Of a DNA stretch of 64,000 nucleotides, positions 22,205 through 34,949 are shown piece after piece (position 1 is the first letter of the stretch; each line of letters opens with the position of its first letter). Location: contig CM046856.1 of the NCBI GenBank assembly GCA_025617745.1, positions 31,304,208 through 31,368,207 on the forward strand, read 5' to 3'. The position numbers and the translations under genes are program-made. This DNA comes from Heliocidaris erythrogramma. Its lineage: Eukaryota > Echinodermata > Echinoidea > Camarodonta > Echinometridae. The notes beneath the pieces are model-generated. The model was not told where the DNA came from. It did not search any database and saw only the letters and a program-made list of their open reading frames with translations.

Positions 22205-23582
22205 AAACACATTTTTTGATTAATGGTAAAGTTCTTGCGTGGATTGAATCTTACCTGGCTGATAGAAAACAGACCGTTGAAATGGATGATACAGAGTCAG
22301 GTGTTCAAGGTACCTTTTGGTGTCCCTCAAGGGTCACGTTTAGGCCCCCTACTGTTCACATTGTATACAAGCAGACTCCTTACAAATATTAAAAAGGAGT
22401 TCCCTATTATTACTTGTCACTGCTATGCAGATGACACACAAATATATCTGTCATTCTGTCCTAACACACCAAACGAAGACTATTGTGTCAATGTATTAGA
22501 AACATGTATTGAGTACATTAGAGTATGGATCAAGGCCGTACGCAGAAATTTTTTACTGGGGGGGCAAAATGATCGCTTTCAAAGGAACCCATAACTTGAA
22601 GTCTAAAACCCTATTAAAAAAAAGTATGATTTTGAAATTTCTGGGGGGGCAACTGCCCCCCCTGCCCCCCCGCTGCGTACGGCCTTGGTATGGATGTTAC
22701 AAAACAAACTGATGTTGAATGATAAGAAAACAGAACTGCTGGTCATTGGTACTCCACGTCAGGTATCTAAGTTCAAGTCAAATGGTGTATCAGTAGGTGA
22801 CAGTGTTATACAACCATGCAATAATGTCAGAAACTTGGGAGTCTTATTTGATACCCAGTTAAATATGGAATCACAAATCATTAGTGTATGTAAATCAGCA
22901 TATTTTATGATCTATAATCTGAGGCGCATTCGTAAATACTTTGATCAAGATTCCATGAAAATTGTTGTCCACGCATGCATTACAAGCAAATTAGATTATT
23001 GCAATAGTCTATTGTATGGATTACCAGATTCACAGATAGTCAAGTTGCAGCGGATTCAAAATTCATGTGCAAGATTGATTTGTAATCTCCCTAAATTTTC
23101 CCATGTTACATTATTGTTAAGAGAATTACATTGGCTGCCCATACGCAAAAGAATTGAATTTAAGATGTTAATGGTAGTTTATAAAGCACTAAATGGTCAG
23201 GCCCCTAGTTACATTACTGAATTATTGAATCTAAAATCTCAAACCCATGGTCATAATCTTCGTAGTACACAAGACACACTGACATTGCAGATCCCCCAAA
23301 TTAGAACAAAAGTAACACTTGGTGACCGATCATTTTTCTGTGCAGCTCCTAGACTATGGAATAAATTACCCATAGATATTAGGACATCTCAAACATTACA
23401 AAGCTTTAAAACAAAAGTGAAAACCTATTTGTTTAAACATTGACTTAATATCAATTATGGTCATGCATTAAATACATATAGGCCTACCATTTTCCTTTAG
23501 AATAGCATCTAGGAGCTCTTGCAGCGCAGTAGAATATATAGATATAGTTTCTGCGCTCTATAAATGATTTATTATTATTATT
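22205..23582 (+). mobile_element. 5'-truncated L2/CR1-type LINE, split by an hAT-like MITE
   Basis: Reverse transcriptase motifs appear in order: WIESYLADRKQTVEM (near 22240), GVPQGSRLGPLLF, CHCYADDTQIYL, then after the MITE LMLNDKKTELLVIG, NLGVLFD, SKLDYCNSLLYGLP, LHWLPIRKRIEFK and WNKLP, with a natural stop near 23441. There is one frameshift near 22305, and the MITE interrupts the frame at 22531. The 3' end has TGCGCTCTATAAATG and an ATTATTATT tail. The endonuclease is missing. The two longest pieces are in register once the MITE and its duplicated 8 bp are discounted. Confidence 0.9.
22531..22687 (+). mobile_element. hAT-like MITE, copy 2
   Basis: A 157-bp element with the same 15-bp ends (CAAGGCCGTACGCAG) and G/C-run interior as the copy at 59-234. 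It is flanked by the perfect 8-bp duplication gtatggat at 22523-22530 and 22688-22695. It lies inside the LINE reverse transcriptase frame, so it is younger than that LINE copy. Confidence 0.92.
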
Positions 23583-24529
23583 ACATGTATTTTCTTAATA
23601 CACGTAGGTTTATAGGCCTATGTTCAATAGCGTTATAAAGACCACATAATAAATAAACTTTTTCATATCATTGATACTGGTTTTTGGCAGGATAGGCTTT
23701 AGCCTTTTATTCTTATATTATGAGAATGTTTATTTCCAGACCCCGGCGCCTCCGCAGCCCCTCCCGCCCCCCCCCCCCAAAAAAAAATCTGGCATACACA
23801 AATTTGTGTTCGTGTATACCCTCATCGAAATTTGGCAAATTTAACTCTCTTCCCACCTCCCTCTCTCTCTCTCTCTCAAATACACACTCACACACGCACA
23901 CACAGAGAAAGAATAAAAAAGAATATTTTGACTCGGCTCAATTCAACTATGAAATAAAATCGTTGTGATAGACATTTCAACATTAACAGCACAATCAAAT
24001 TTATTTCAGTTATTACTGTATCAAAGTAACAAATCGGGCAGTTGATGCACATATGCAATTAAAGTATAATTTTTCTCTTCTTCAACAAAAGCAAAATACA
24101 GAGACTATTTGGTCCAGCTGCTAAAAAGGTTGTTCGATAATTTAAATAGCCAGGGATCTAGTGTTAATTATTCTATGGCATATTTAAGGGCTTATTTTTC
24201 TGCTGCAACAATGAAAATGCCATATCGTTACAAATCATTATTTAGTTTTAAAACATTATAGAAAACTACTTTCGAAGAATTTTTATTGATATACATCATA
24301 TAACAATGATTTCCTACTTGGTACAAGGTAACATACACTATACTGTTACCATGGACATAGTGTTTTGATTTTATGTAACTTAAAAACTCTTAGTTTCATT
24401 ATTTATTTACTTTTTTTGGGGGGGGGGGCACCAGCAAAAAAGGGCACCTACAAGGGGTAAACATGCGAAAAAAAGGAAAATTTTCTGACATTGGTATAAT
24501 TAACATGATTAATCCATTATCAAGCATCT
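23583..24529. other. Intergenic stretch without a gene
   Basis: It contains a C-run near 23768, a (CT)n/(CA)n tract near 23855-23905 and a G-run near 24418. The rest is AT-rich with no supported exon. Confidence 0.55.
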
Positions 24530-25170
24530 TCTTCTTCTTCGATATCTCGATTAGTTCATGCCCTTGTCATCTCCAGACTTGATTTTTGCAACTCTCTTCT
24601 TTTTGGTCTCCCTGGTAAAGATCTTACTAAACTCCAACGTATCCTAAACATAGCTGCCCTCATCTCACGCGTCCCTCCATCTTACCACATTACACATATT
24701 CTTCAAAATCTTTACTGGTTACCTATTAACATGCGCATCACCTACAAGATTAACCTCCTTACCTTTAAGTCAATGGCTCGACTCTCTCCTACATATCTAT
24801 CTGATCTCCTACAACGTTATATCCCATCAAACGGACTCTACGCTCTTCATCTCAGTCACTCCTTCAACTTCCACGCCGCATTTCATCTACATCCTATGGA
24901 CGAAGATCACTTTTACATGCCGCCCCTGCATTATGGAACGACTTACCACTTTATATTTGTACAGCAAACAATGTGAACACTTTCAAATCATTGTTAAAAA
25001 CCTACTTGTTTAATGTTGCCTACGCTTGAATGTACTGTTTTATAAATGTATCACTAAGATGTTTATGTTGTGTATTAATTATTCAATATAATACATGTAT
25101 TTTCTCTTCACTTCTAAAAAGCGCTTAGAGGCTTTAGCATTTTGCGCTATATAAGTATCTATTATTATTT
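24530..25170 (+). pseudogene. LINE 3' fragment (L2/CR1-like)
   Basis: It encodes the last part of a reverse transcriptase ORF: SRLDFCNSLLFGLPG, LTKLQRILN, LYWLPINMRITYKI and a decayed remainder with frame shifts. It ends in the class-typical TTGCGCTATATAAGT and an ATTATTATT tail. It is more decayed than the 22.2-kb copy. Confidence 0.78.
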
Positions 25171-25799
25171 TTTATTGTGGTACGTTGTGGAATCTGTTTC
25201 AGCTTCCCCAATTAGCAGTTGTGTGTGATAGTCTAATGATCCATGTGCGAGTGAGCGAAGCGAGCGAGCTAACATTTTCAGACTTTTTCTATCGCTGAAG
25301 TTTGTGCATTATTTACAACGATATAATGAAAATGTCAACAGCAAATTATTATTATTATTATTATTTTTATTATTTTTATTTATTTATTTATTTCTTTTTA
25401 ATTTTTTTATTTTTTTTTTTTTTTTGGGGGGGGGGGGGGGAGGGAATGTCGAATGATCTTTTAATTCGTAAATGAACCCTGTCGTTTTCCCTTAGGATTT
25501 CATCGATATCAACATACTTTGTGGGATAAGCTTGATTTCATTATTTATTATAAGAGCTAGCGAGCGTAGCGAGCGAGTTTTGGGAGAATTTTCAGAAAAT
25601 AATGCCCTTACTTAGTGTAAATTATGGGCACATTCGAGCGAGGGGAATGACAAATCCTTCGCCTGGGGGGGGGGGGGGGGGATAGGCATTATGCCCCTCT
25701 TGCCTCCAGCTCCACTGTCTTACATTGTAGTTGTAGTTACTAAAGCCGTACCGATTCTTTGAAGCTATAGATATGGCTCTTTTTGTAAGAAACAGAGGG

Positions 25800-26280
25800 A
25801 AATATAGGTAAATGGAGGCATTTATCCGAAGAGGAAAGGGGGCTTATCAGAGGTGAAAAGGGGCACTTATGCAAAGAGGAAAAGTGTACATATTCGATAG
25901 GGAAAGGGGCACTTAACAGAAGGGAAAAGGGACTCCTATCAGAAGTAAAAATGCACTTATCAAAGGAGAAAAGGGCACAAATTAGAAATAAATTAGGGGC
26001 ACTTATCAGAAGGGGAAAGGGCACTTATTAGAAGGAAAAAGGGGCAGCTATCTGAAGTAAAATTGCACTTATCAGAAGGAGAAAAGGGCAGTTATTAGAG
26101 AGATGAGGAGGCAATTATCAGATTTTAAAAGGGGCATTTATCAGGAGAAAAACGGGGCATTTATCAGGAGAAAAAAGTTACACTTATCAGAAGGGGAAAG
26201 GGCACTTATTAGAAAGGAGAAGGGGCACTTATAATAGAGATAGGGAGCATTTTTTCAGAAATAAAAAGGGCACTTTTGGG
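25800..26280. repeat. Degenerate minisatellite, units of about 24 bp
   Basis: Roughly 18-20 imperfect units like GGGCACTTATCAGAAGGGGAAA run in one direction. The block ends near 26336 with CGCCGCCTCTGG, which resembles the end of the hAT-like element at 41126-41240, so the array may be the inside of a larger element. Minus-strand frames across it are repeat translations, not genes. Confidence 0.75.
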
Positions 26281-26424
26281 GTACTTGAAAAAGTAGGGGG
26301 CTCTGTACCCCGCTGTCCCCCCGGGCACGCCGCCTCTGGTTTTAAGAGTATATAAGATGATAATAAATATATTTTTGAAGAGAGACAGCGCTTTGTAATA
26401 ATAAACAAAAAAAAAAAAATATGT

Positions 26425-26582
26425 TAGCACAAAGAAATGGTATGAGCGAGGCAATCTCTATAATATTTGTAAAACCTACATAGTGGGGGGAGGGGAGAGG
26501 GAGGGGTAGTTGCCCCCTCCCCACAAAAAATTCCGATTCCCCCCGAAATTATATTCTAGCGAGGGGGCGGGGCGGGGCGGGG
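26425..26582 (+). repeat. Dispersed 155-bp repeat, copy 1
   Basis: It starts AGCACAAAGAAATGGTATGA and runs through a G-run/C-run hairpin (GGGGTAGTTGCCCCCTCCCC) to TATATTCTAGCGAGG. It is almost identical to 29373-29526 in the same orientation. This copy is just downstream of the ADA stop; the other is in an ADA intron. Confidence 0.85.
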
Positions 26583-26824
26583 CGGAGTCGGTGACCGGCC
26601 ATTTTCATCCTCCCAAAAGGCTTGTCTTCATGTTTGTTCTTAAATATGGGGTGTCCATGTTGCCCCTGGATGCACCTATGGGTTACAATTTTAGACGATA
26701 CCATATACTGAGTTGATTATCCTCCAAATCAGGCTACATCAATTGCTCACTGTTCCCCAGTATCAACACACGGCACGCATGTTGACGCTCAGTGAAGAAA
26801 CATACTGTTAAAAGAGTCATGTAT

Positions 26825-29592
26825 CTATAAGATATCTTTGAACTTGTCCTGGAGGCTTTGAACCAGTGCTGCTTTTTCATCCTCAGGCAAGAAGGTGACT
26901 CGGGCAGTGTCAAGGGTCTGCAATAAAAATATAAATAATCCGGCCATAAATGCACCAATCCTCAAGCTTCGAAATTCTATTCTAAAAGGAATGTTAGAAT
27001 GCAAACAATCATAATTGCTATATGTAGTTTCATTACATAATTATTTAGGGTAAAACATTTTTGTCTGCTCAAAATGTATCTTTATACTTTTGACTTTTGC
27101 ACTCCTAATAGTCTGCTTTGGATGTCAATATTATTATTTGAGAAATTGTAATAAAGAGAATTATATCAGAAACGTATCAAACCTAATCTTGAATTTTAGG
27201 AAGGAAAGTACATTTCGACAACTTTTGGAACATCATATTTAACCCTCCATGACTCATGATTCATTTTGTTGTTTCTTTATTTGTTTTTGCTTTGTTATAC
27301 TTGGTTTAGGGGAAGGTTAAGAAACGTTTTCATCTAAAATCTTTTTGATTGTGCTTTTTTCTTTCTGCCCTCTTCGCCCCCTGCATTCGCCAAACATTGG
27401 CCTAGAATGTAGCTCAGATAGCATGAAAATGCCTTCAATATATCAAAATTAGCCGGGGGCGCATGCCCTCATGCACACCCCAAGCGTCGGCGTCCCTCCG
27501 CATACTAAACCTGCCTTTCTTGGTACGTCACTGACTGGGCGTCCGTATTTCTCTTACCATTTTAGCTAGGGCTCTGTCGTCCATGTTGAAATGTTTCCGA
27601 GCGATACCGAACTCTCTTGTGAGAGTAGTGCCGAAGAGCAGCGGGTCGTCAGTATTTAAAGATATATTCATGCCTTCACTTAGGAACCTTTATGCGGATT
27701 TGGAGGAAGGAAAGGGTAAAAGAGTAATTCATTAAAAACCATGTTTTTATATCAATTTGCCCTTTGCGACTTATGTTTGTTTGCTAATCCTTTCAATCGT
27801 ACCTTTTTTTTACAGTCTTGAACACGGTTGCCTCCCTTTTCAATTCTTCTTTTTTTTCTCTATTTCTTCTGCTTCTTCTGTTTCTTGTTATTCTCCTTTT
27901 TATTTTAATTTTTCTTTTTCTTCTTAGTTTTACCTAAAACCACTTTCCCAAGAAACCGAACTAAACATGCCAATTGAACTTATGGTATCGTCTGAGAGTG
28001 CAATTAATTATTCGTTGTAATTTCTTCTTTTCCTTCACGATTGACCTTATTTGATGAATAAATTATGTACATTAATCTATAACTTTTCCCCCAACTTGTG
28101 CCTTATACCTTTTAGCACAATGATTGTCGAAATCATTTGGCAACGCTCCTGTTCGCGTACTGGATGTTGGACACACCTCAAAGTGAATAGACCTTTCCTT
28201 AGCAAGCTAAAAAACAAAGTAATATCAGAGATATGTTTGATTATTTGATTGAATGATGAGGTTTTATTGAAAAATTCAAAATCGCAGGTATTAAAAAGCG
28301 CATACATCCCGAATTTGCAGATATTAATATTTCCTCGTGATTTCTGTAGATGATTGATTTTCCTCTATTTATTTTTCTATTTTAGAAGTCGTATTTCTAT
28401 TTTCGTAAAGAAGACAAACATAATGAAATGACATTAACATATCAAGAGAAAATATTACACACGTCATTTGTTATACAGATGAGGAAAGTAAGAAAAAGGC
28501 AAATGATAGCGAACATAAGAAAGGAAAATGCAACAAGAAACTACAGGGGGTACAAGAGAAAAGGAGTGAACTAAACAGTGCGTCCCAGAAAAAAGTTAAC
28601 AGTTGGAAAAAGTCTCGCCAAATAAATGTTTGAAAATATTTTGGGGAAATTTTCTAACAATATTCCACGCTTGCGTGAGTGCCGGAGTGAGCGAAAGCTA
28701 ATTTGTGGAAGGGTGCAAAATCCACACTTGACAAGAATTGATATTGGCTCTGGCTGAGTGTCATGAAAAGACTTAGAAATCTCCATATTCTGATCAAACA
28801 AGACAATTTATGAAAAACCAGTGTTGTTCTGTTTTTTCATTACAAATCCATCAGACCATCAACACTGTGTACACTTGAGAGAGCAATTAACTTTGTAAAA
28901 TATTTTGGTGTCATTGATAGAAGAGACCCTAAGTTATCCCCGGTATGATAATTTCCTGGAAATATTTGGAAATATTTAATTGGGGAGACTTTTTCCAACT
29001 GTCAACTTTTTGGAGGGACGCACTGTAGAGAAAAGGGACCACAGATAAGTGACACCATAATTTATAATGATATATGAATTACCATCGGTTTACGAGGTGC
29101 GGAGGAGGGGGGGGGGGGGGGGGGGGTTAGGGGAAGGTTGCAGCCCCGAGGATTTTCAAAGTTCCGTTCTTTGGGCAACCATCACCTCATGATGAACTGA
29201 AATGTTCTGTCGTCCTTACCTCAATGACGCTTTCATCATCAAAGACGTGATAGCCATGACCGATTCGTTCGGCATGGAGGACCTCAATGGCGGTTCTTAC
29301 GTTGCTTGCTGGCCCCATCTCTCCCGCATGACATGTCCGATGTATACCAGCTTCTTTAGCTCCCTGTGTGGGAGCACAAAGAAATGGTATGAGCAAGGCA
29401 ATCTCTATAATATTTGTAAAACCTACATAGTGGGGGTGGGGAGAGGGAGGGGTAGTTGCCCCCTCCCCACAAAAAATTCCGATTCCCCCCGAAATTATAT
29501 TCTAGCGAGGGGGGCGGGGCAGGGCTTTCAACCTTTGTATGAGGGCTTGTCATGGAATAATGACAGAGTGAGAGAGAGAGAGTGAGAGAGAG

Positions 29593-29630
<38 letters not shown>

Positions 29631-32600
29631 AGAGAGAGAGAGAGATACGATAAAGCAAAATTACCTTGAAAGCAGCAATGTGCTGTGAATAGAGTTCTAG
29701 CATTTCGTTGTTTGCTAGATCAATACCAACGACAGTATCGTTTTTGAACTCTTTGGTCAATTCAAGCACATCCGCAGACCATTCTGAGAGAGAGAGAGAG
29801 AGAGAGAGAGAGACCCGGGGGAGAGAGAGAGAGAGAGAGAGAGAGGAAAACGAAGTCAAATGGTAATGGTATATTTGACGTAACTTGTAATAATACATTT
29901 TTCATAAAGACAAATAAGAAATCAATATCTGAGGCAAAGTTGCTTCTGATAATCCAGACAGTCACAGGTCACAACGACGGGACCGACACGAAACCGACAA
30001 CAGACCAAACCAAAAATTATGTTACAGAGAATGGCCTAGAATAGGTTGGTATTGAATCGGTTTTGAGTCGGTTTGACAGTGTGACGAGGTACGAGCTGGT
30101 CATCCAAGAAAACTGTTTCCCCTTAAAGTGACAGTAAAACAAAGCTGCTAATGGCGCCTTCTTTTAACAGGATTTTAAATGTGTCTGTGCCTCTCATTTT
30201 CCCATCATGCCACATTCTAGTTTGTAGAAGCTTAGAATGTAACTGTAAACAATTTTCTACATTTGCAAAGCCAACAATAATAGTTTGAAATATAAAATGT
30301 GCCTATTATCCAAACAAGCTGTTTGTCAAAATTCGAAATAAAATGCAATTACTTTTCATATTATAATCTTAAGTTAGCAGTCACTGTAAGATGGCGCTGT
30401 TGAAGTTTTACCAGTTTAATGCCACTTTAATTGGCTGACGTATATGAATATTTTATTTTATCTTAAGGCGTGTTTGTGTTGTGACCAGAGCTATACATAC
30501 ACAGTGGCTCTGGTTGTGAAAACTTACCTGGTTTATCACGGATCATGCACAACACCGTCCGGGCCTTGATACCGAAGTCCTTTGCGCCTTCTCGGATACC
30601 TTCGTTGACCACCCGGACAATGTCGCGAGGTGTCACATCACCTTCGGGTCCTCGGAAAAGGCGCTCGATTTCCGGGGAGTTGGCTAGGAGATGTGGACTG
30701 TAGCGAGCCTCGAAGTAGACCACTCCTTCTTTCGACAAGTCCTCGCAAAGCTCATAGCTGATACGCTTTGCTGCTTCTACGCTACCCCTGGAACAATATC
30801 CGACATCGGAAAAGATCAAAGTCATATATATTTAGCCAACAGATTCTCATTATTAGTCTAGCTACACTGGAAACATGAGAAATTCAATGGAAGTCCCATT
30901 CTTCAAGTCTATGTAAAACTGCTCTATTTTCACTTTTTTTGGTGCGTCAATAAGTTGACATCTTCATGAGACAACAATCTAGGTTTAGTATTGTTAAAAA
31001 ACGTTGATGCAGAAACATGGTTGAAGCGGGCCAATCATGAAATGATGCAAGAAAAGACCCCCCCCCCCCCCCACAAAAAAGAGCAAAAGAAGAAACAACA
31101 AAAGTGTATATGTGTGCGCGCCTATGTGTGGGTGTGTGAGGGGGGAGCACAATATTATGGGGCAAACGCTTCTTGCAGAAAAAGAGTGCTTGAGTATGGG
31201 TCAATGCCCAACCGCAGTTTCGCCGCCTGAGCTGTGTCAGTGTGTGATGAGAGTCTATGTTTAGCATGTTTAGAGGCAGACGATCGAGCAACGTTTGCAA
31301 AGCGACTTCAAAACTTCACGTGTAATTAAACGGTGTCTTCCATGAATGACGGAGGTGATTCTGAAAACATTCATTCCAGGCCCTTCAGGTTTTTTTACTT
31401 ACACGATGGCTGGCATAAATCTTCCAAACTGCGCCAAGAATGTGCTCAGATCTCCAGTTTCCCATTCCACCAGCTCTCTTTTCAGCTCTGCCAAAGATGA
31501 GCATCCAACACTAATCTCACGCTTCCTGCAATGGTGCGTACAGGTTTAAAAAAAAAAAATCCAATTTACTATTTGAAAACTAATTATTCAACTGTTATTT
31601 TGAATGCCAATTCCTTGAATATATTTGTTTGCATGGGCACTTTCTAATCTAAAAACATACAAGTAGTCATAGTCGATGTTGAATTTGCTTTTCTATAAAC
31701 TACTCCGTTACGTTCACAATTACAACAAATTCCAGAGCCCTCAAGTCATGCAAGTGAAGTAACAGTGTCGTGAGGCTGAAGCTCCCAGTCCGAAAGTCCC
31801 CTACCCAATACGCCTAGGTTATTTGTTATGTGTGTAGAGGTGGAACCAGGGGAACCAGGGGTAGTCTATAGGTTAACATGGGAAGCAAAAAATTGAACAG
31901 AAACATTTCGTAGTCAATAAGGGGGGGGGGGCACTCGTCTTTCGAAGGTTCGCAATTCCGAAACTGTAACACAAATTTCCCAAAGCATGGGGTTCATGAT
32001 ACAGAAAATGATGAAAAGGGGTTCACAAGGCCGCACATTAATTTTGTTGCATTACTCCCAAGGTTCATAATTTCGAAAATGAAATAGGGTTCGTATTTCC
32101 GAAAAGGAAATGGGGTTCGTGATTCCAAAAATGACATATAGGGTTCGTGATTCCGAAAATGAAATCGGGTTCATAATTCCGAAAATGAAAGAGAGAGTTC
32201 AATGTTCCGAAAATGAAAGAGAGTTCAATATTCCGAAGGTTCGTAGTTCCGAAAATGAAAAAGCGTTCATTATTCCGAAGGTTCGTAATTCCGAAAAAAG
32301 GTGTAGGGTTTTATTACAATTTCGGAATTATGAACCCTTTTTCATTTGCGAAATTACATTCGGAATTATGAACCATCGGAGTAACGAATCTCCGGAAAAA
32401 AACGGCATGTAACCGCCAACACATGTATATGTTAACCTTGCTGGTAGAATGTTTGATTTGCCGTGGCTTGGTTCTTAGCATCCATTATAAAGGAGGAAGG
32501 GGCCCTTCTTCCTCTTTTCTACACTCTTAAAATAATTGGGCAAAAAAATGCCCAACTTTTAACCAACACTGGGCAACATAGTGTCCACACAACTACTGGT

Positions 32601-34918
32601 TAAAATTTTCCCAACTGATGTTGGGCAATCCATTTACTATGTTGTTGGGCAAATTAAATTGCCCATCAGTTGGTGACCCATCAGATTTTACCCAACTCTA
32701 CAATTGCCCAACGGTTGGTTATATTCTCAGTTGGGTAATTATTTGCCCAACCCTCTTTTTGTCCAGCTTGTTGGGTAATAAATATTATGTGATTGGGCAA
32801 ATTCAGTTGCCCAATTGTTTCCTTTTTCCTCCAACCTAGGTAAAAAAAAGATTAAACCTGCTTGGTATGTCTTTCTGGGTTTTGAGTTATCAATCCTATC
32901 CTTACCTAACCTTTCCTATCCTAGTCTAGTCCTATCCTATCTGGTTGGTACAGTCTAATGCAAGCTCTTATATACTACTTATAATTTTGTATGCATTTGG
33001 TGACAGTTAGTAAAATCGGGCCACCCCAAACCATGCACTACTAAAAATTCATGAATATTCATATCAGTGTTTTCCCCAATATTGGGGGGGGGGGGGGGGG
33101 GGGGGAAATGCGAATTTCTAACCATCCATCAGTTACCCAACAAAATTTACCCAACTGGCAAAGGGAATGTGACAAAATTACACAACTACACGGCAACAAG
33201 TACCCAACCCATACTTACCAAACACTGATGGTAAATATATGCCCAATATTTAGGTAAAAATTATTGACCAATATTTGTTACACCACTCGAGTGTCCATAA
33301 TAGCCCAGAATTGGGCATATTTTTAACCAACCAGCAGTTACCCAACAAAATTTACCCAACATTTTAAGAGTGTATACGCTCAACGGAGAGGTATACCTTA
33401 GTTAATGAGGGTTTTGTATAGCGAAGAGGTGGATACTTACTGTGAAAACTCCCAAATGGTGGATGGTCTAATGGCCCCATCGAGATGCAGATGAATCTCT
33501 ACCTGGATTTAGAGAAAGTGTACGTATGCCGATAATACTCTTGACACTAATCTATTATAGTAGATACGATCTGAGCCAGGTTCCAAGTTCATTCTGAAAT
33601 TTGCTTTATATTATAATGTCTTCTTTCACTGTACTTCACATTTATATGTCACTGCATTATGTTGTGAAATAGTGATGGAATTCTATTCGAATTCGAAACA
33701 GATGAATGAATCAACACACTGCAAATTCTAAATCTATTTGCCATAGAAAACAGTTTCTCAAACTATTAGACCTTACTAATTGAAGCGCTACACATGTTAG
33801 GGCAGGGAAGGATTAAAAATAAATCGAGCGCAAAGTGTATATTTTGACTCTTGCCTTCCAAAATAAATGACGATAATTATTACATATTCAGGGTTGATTG
33901 TTAAAAATCTTGTTGGTTTTTGTTTCTGGGTGCGGTGCGGGGAGGGGGCTTAATTGGCTACAGGGAAGGTGGGTTGGGAAAATCACTTTGCCCGGCAAGC
34001 AGTAGATGACAGGTTCGAATCCCGCTGGTTCCAATTTTTTGTGACTTGCGATTTTCATTACAGGTCGAGCATACGATCTTTAACTCTGGGAGTAATGCCT
34101 AAAAATTTGTTTGCAAAGAAAATCACCTTTAATATCGAGCTTTTTGCAGGAATGTTCCAACGGTAGCAGGGTATTCCCCGATTTCATGTGACATCCAGAA
34201 GGAAATAACATGTTTGTCTCACATCCGTTTCATTGTTTCATTCAGGAAACAGGAACTTCAATTTTCATGCATGACATTCAGTGATCATGTTTATAACAAT
34301 AAAAAAAAATGTACTGCATGCAATGGCAATGGGGAAAATTCATAGTGCATGCATATAGTTGCCAGAGTTAATAATCATCCTGGATGTTTAGTCAGGGTGG
34401 GGGTGGCATGTCTTACGAGGTGGATATAAGTGTGAGGGGGGGGGGGGGTCACGTCATCTTCTTCTTATCTTTCTTTCTCCCCCTTTTCTTTAAACATTAT
34501 ATTGAGGCACTGTTGTTGAGCCAATTACTATGTGTATGTATATAGGAATGATGTATTACACTCCATGCACTCTCTCCCCCATCCTTTCCCCCATTCTCTC
34601 TCCCCCTCTCTCACTTTCTCTCACTCTCTGGTCGATGCTATCTCATTACCGTCGCATTTACCATTGATCCTCATTTTCAACTTTGCCCTTTGATCCTTAT
34701 GCTTTCAAATCATCAACCCTACGCAGTCGCATAACTTATGTCCATTCAAAATGGGGGGGGGGGGGGGGGGGTGTGGGTGGGAGCTGGTCTTAGTCTGTAT
34801 TTTGTACTCAGCATTTCATTTTAACGTCCAGGGTTAACAATATTACCGACTCAGAGGTATATATTAGATAATAGTTTATTGTATCATATTTTTCTCACTA
34901 TTTCTGTATGTCATTCCC

Positions 34919-34949
<31 letters not shown>

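Noticed and set aside
25800-26280. CRISPR-like array of 24-bp units
   Set aside because: The units are contiguous and degenerate with no unique spacers of constant length, and the DNA is clearly animal.
29356-29965. Long minus-strand frames rich in Ser-Leu repeats
   Set aside because: They are translations of (GA)n microsatellites around ADA exon 5. Only the exon portion (29665-29783) is coding.
32110-32412. A 100-codon frame with recurring IPKM and SENE peptides
   Set aside because: The peptide periodicity follows the DNA repeat unit, and the homologous repeat at 41.4 kb does not keep the frame.
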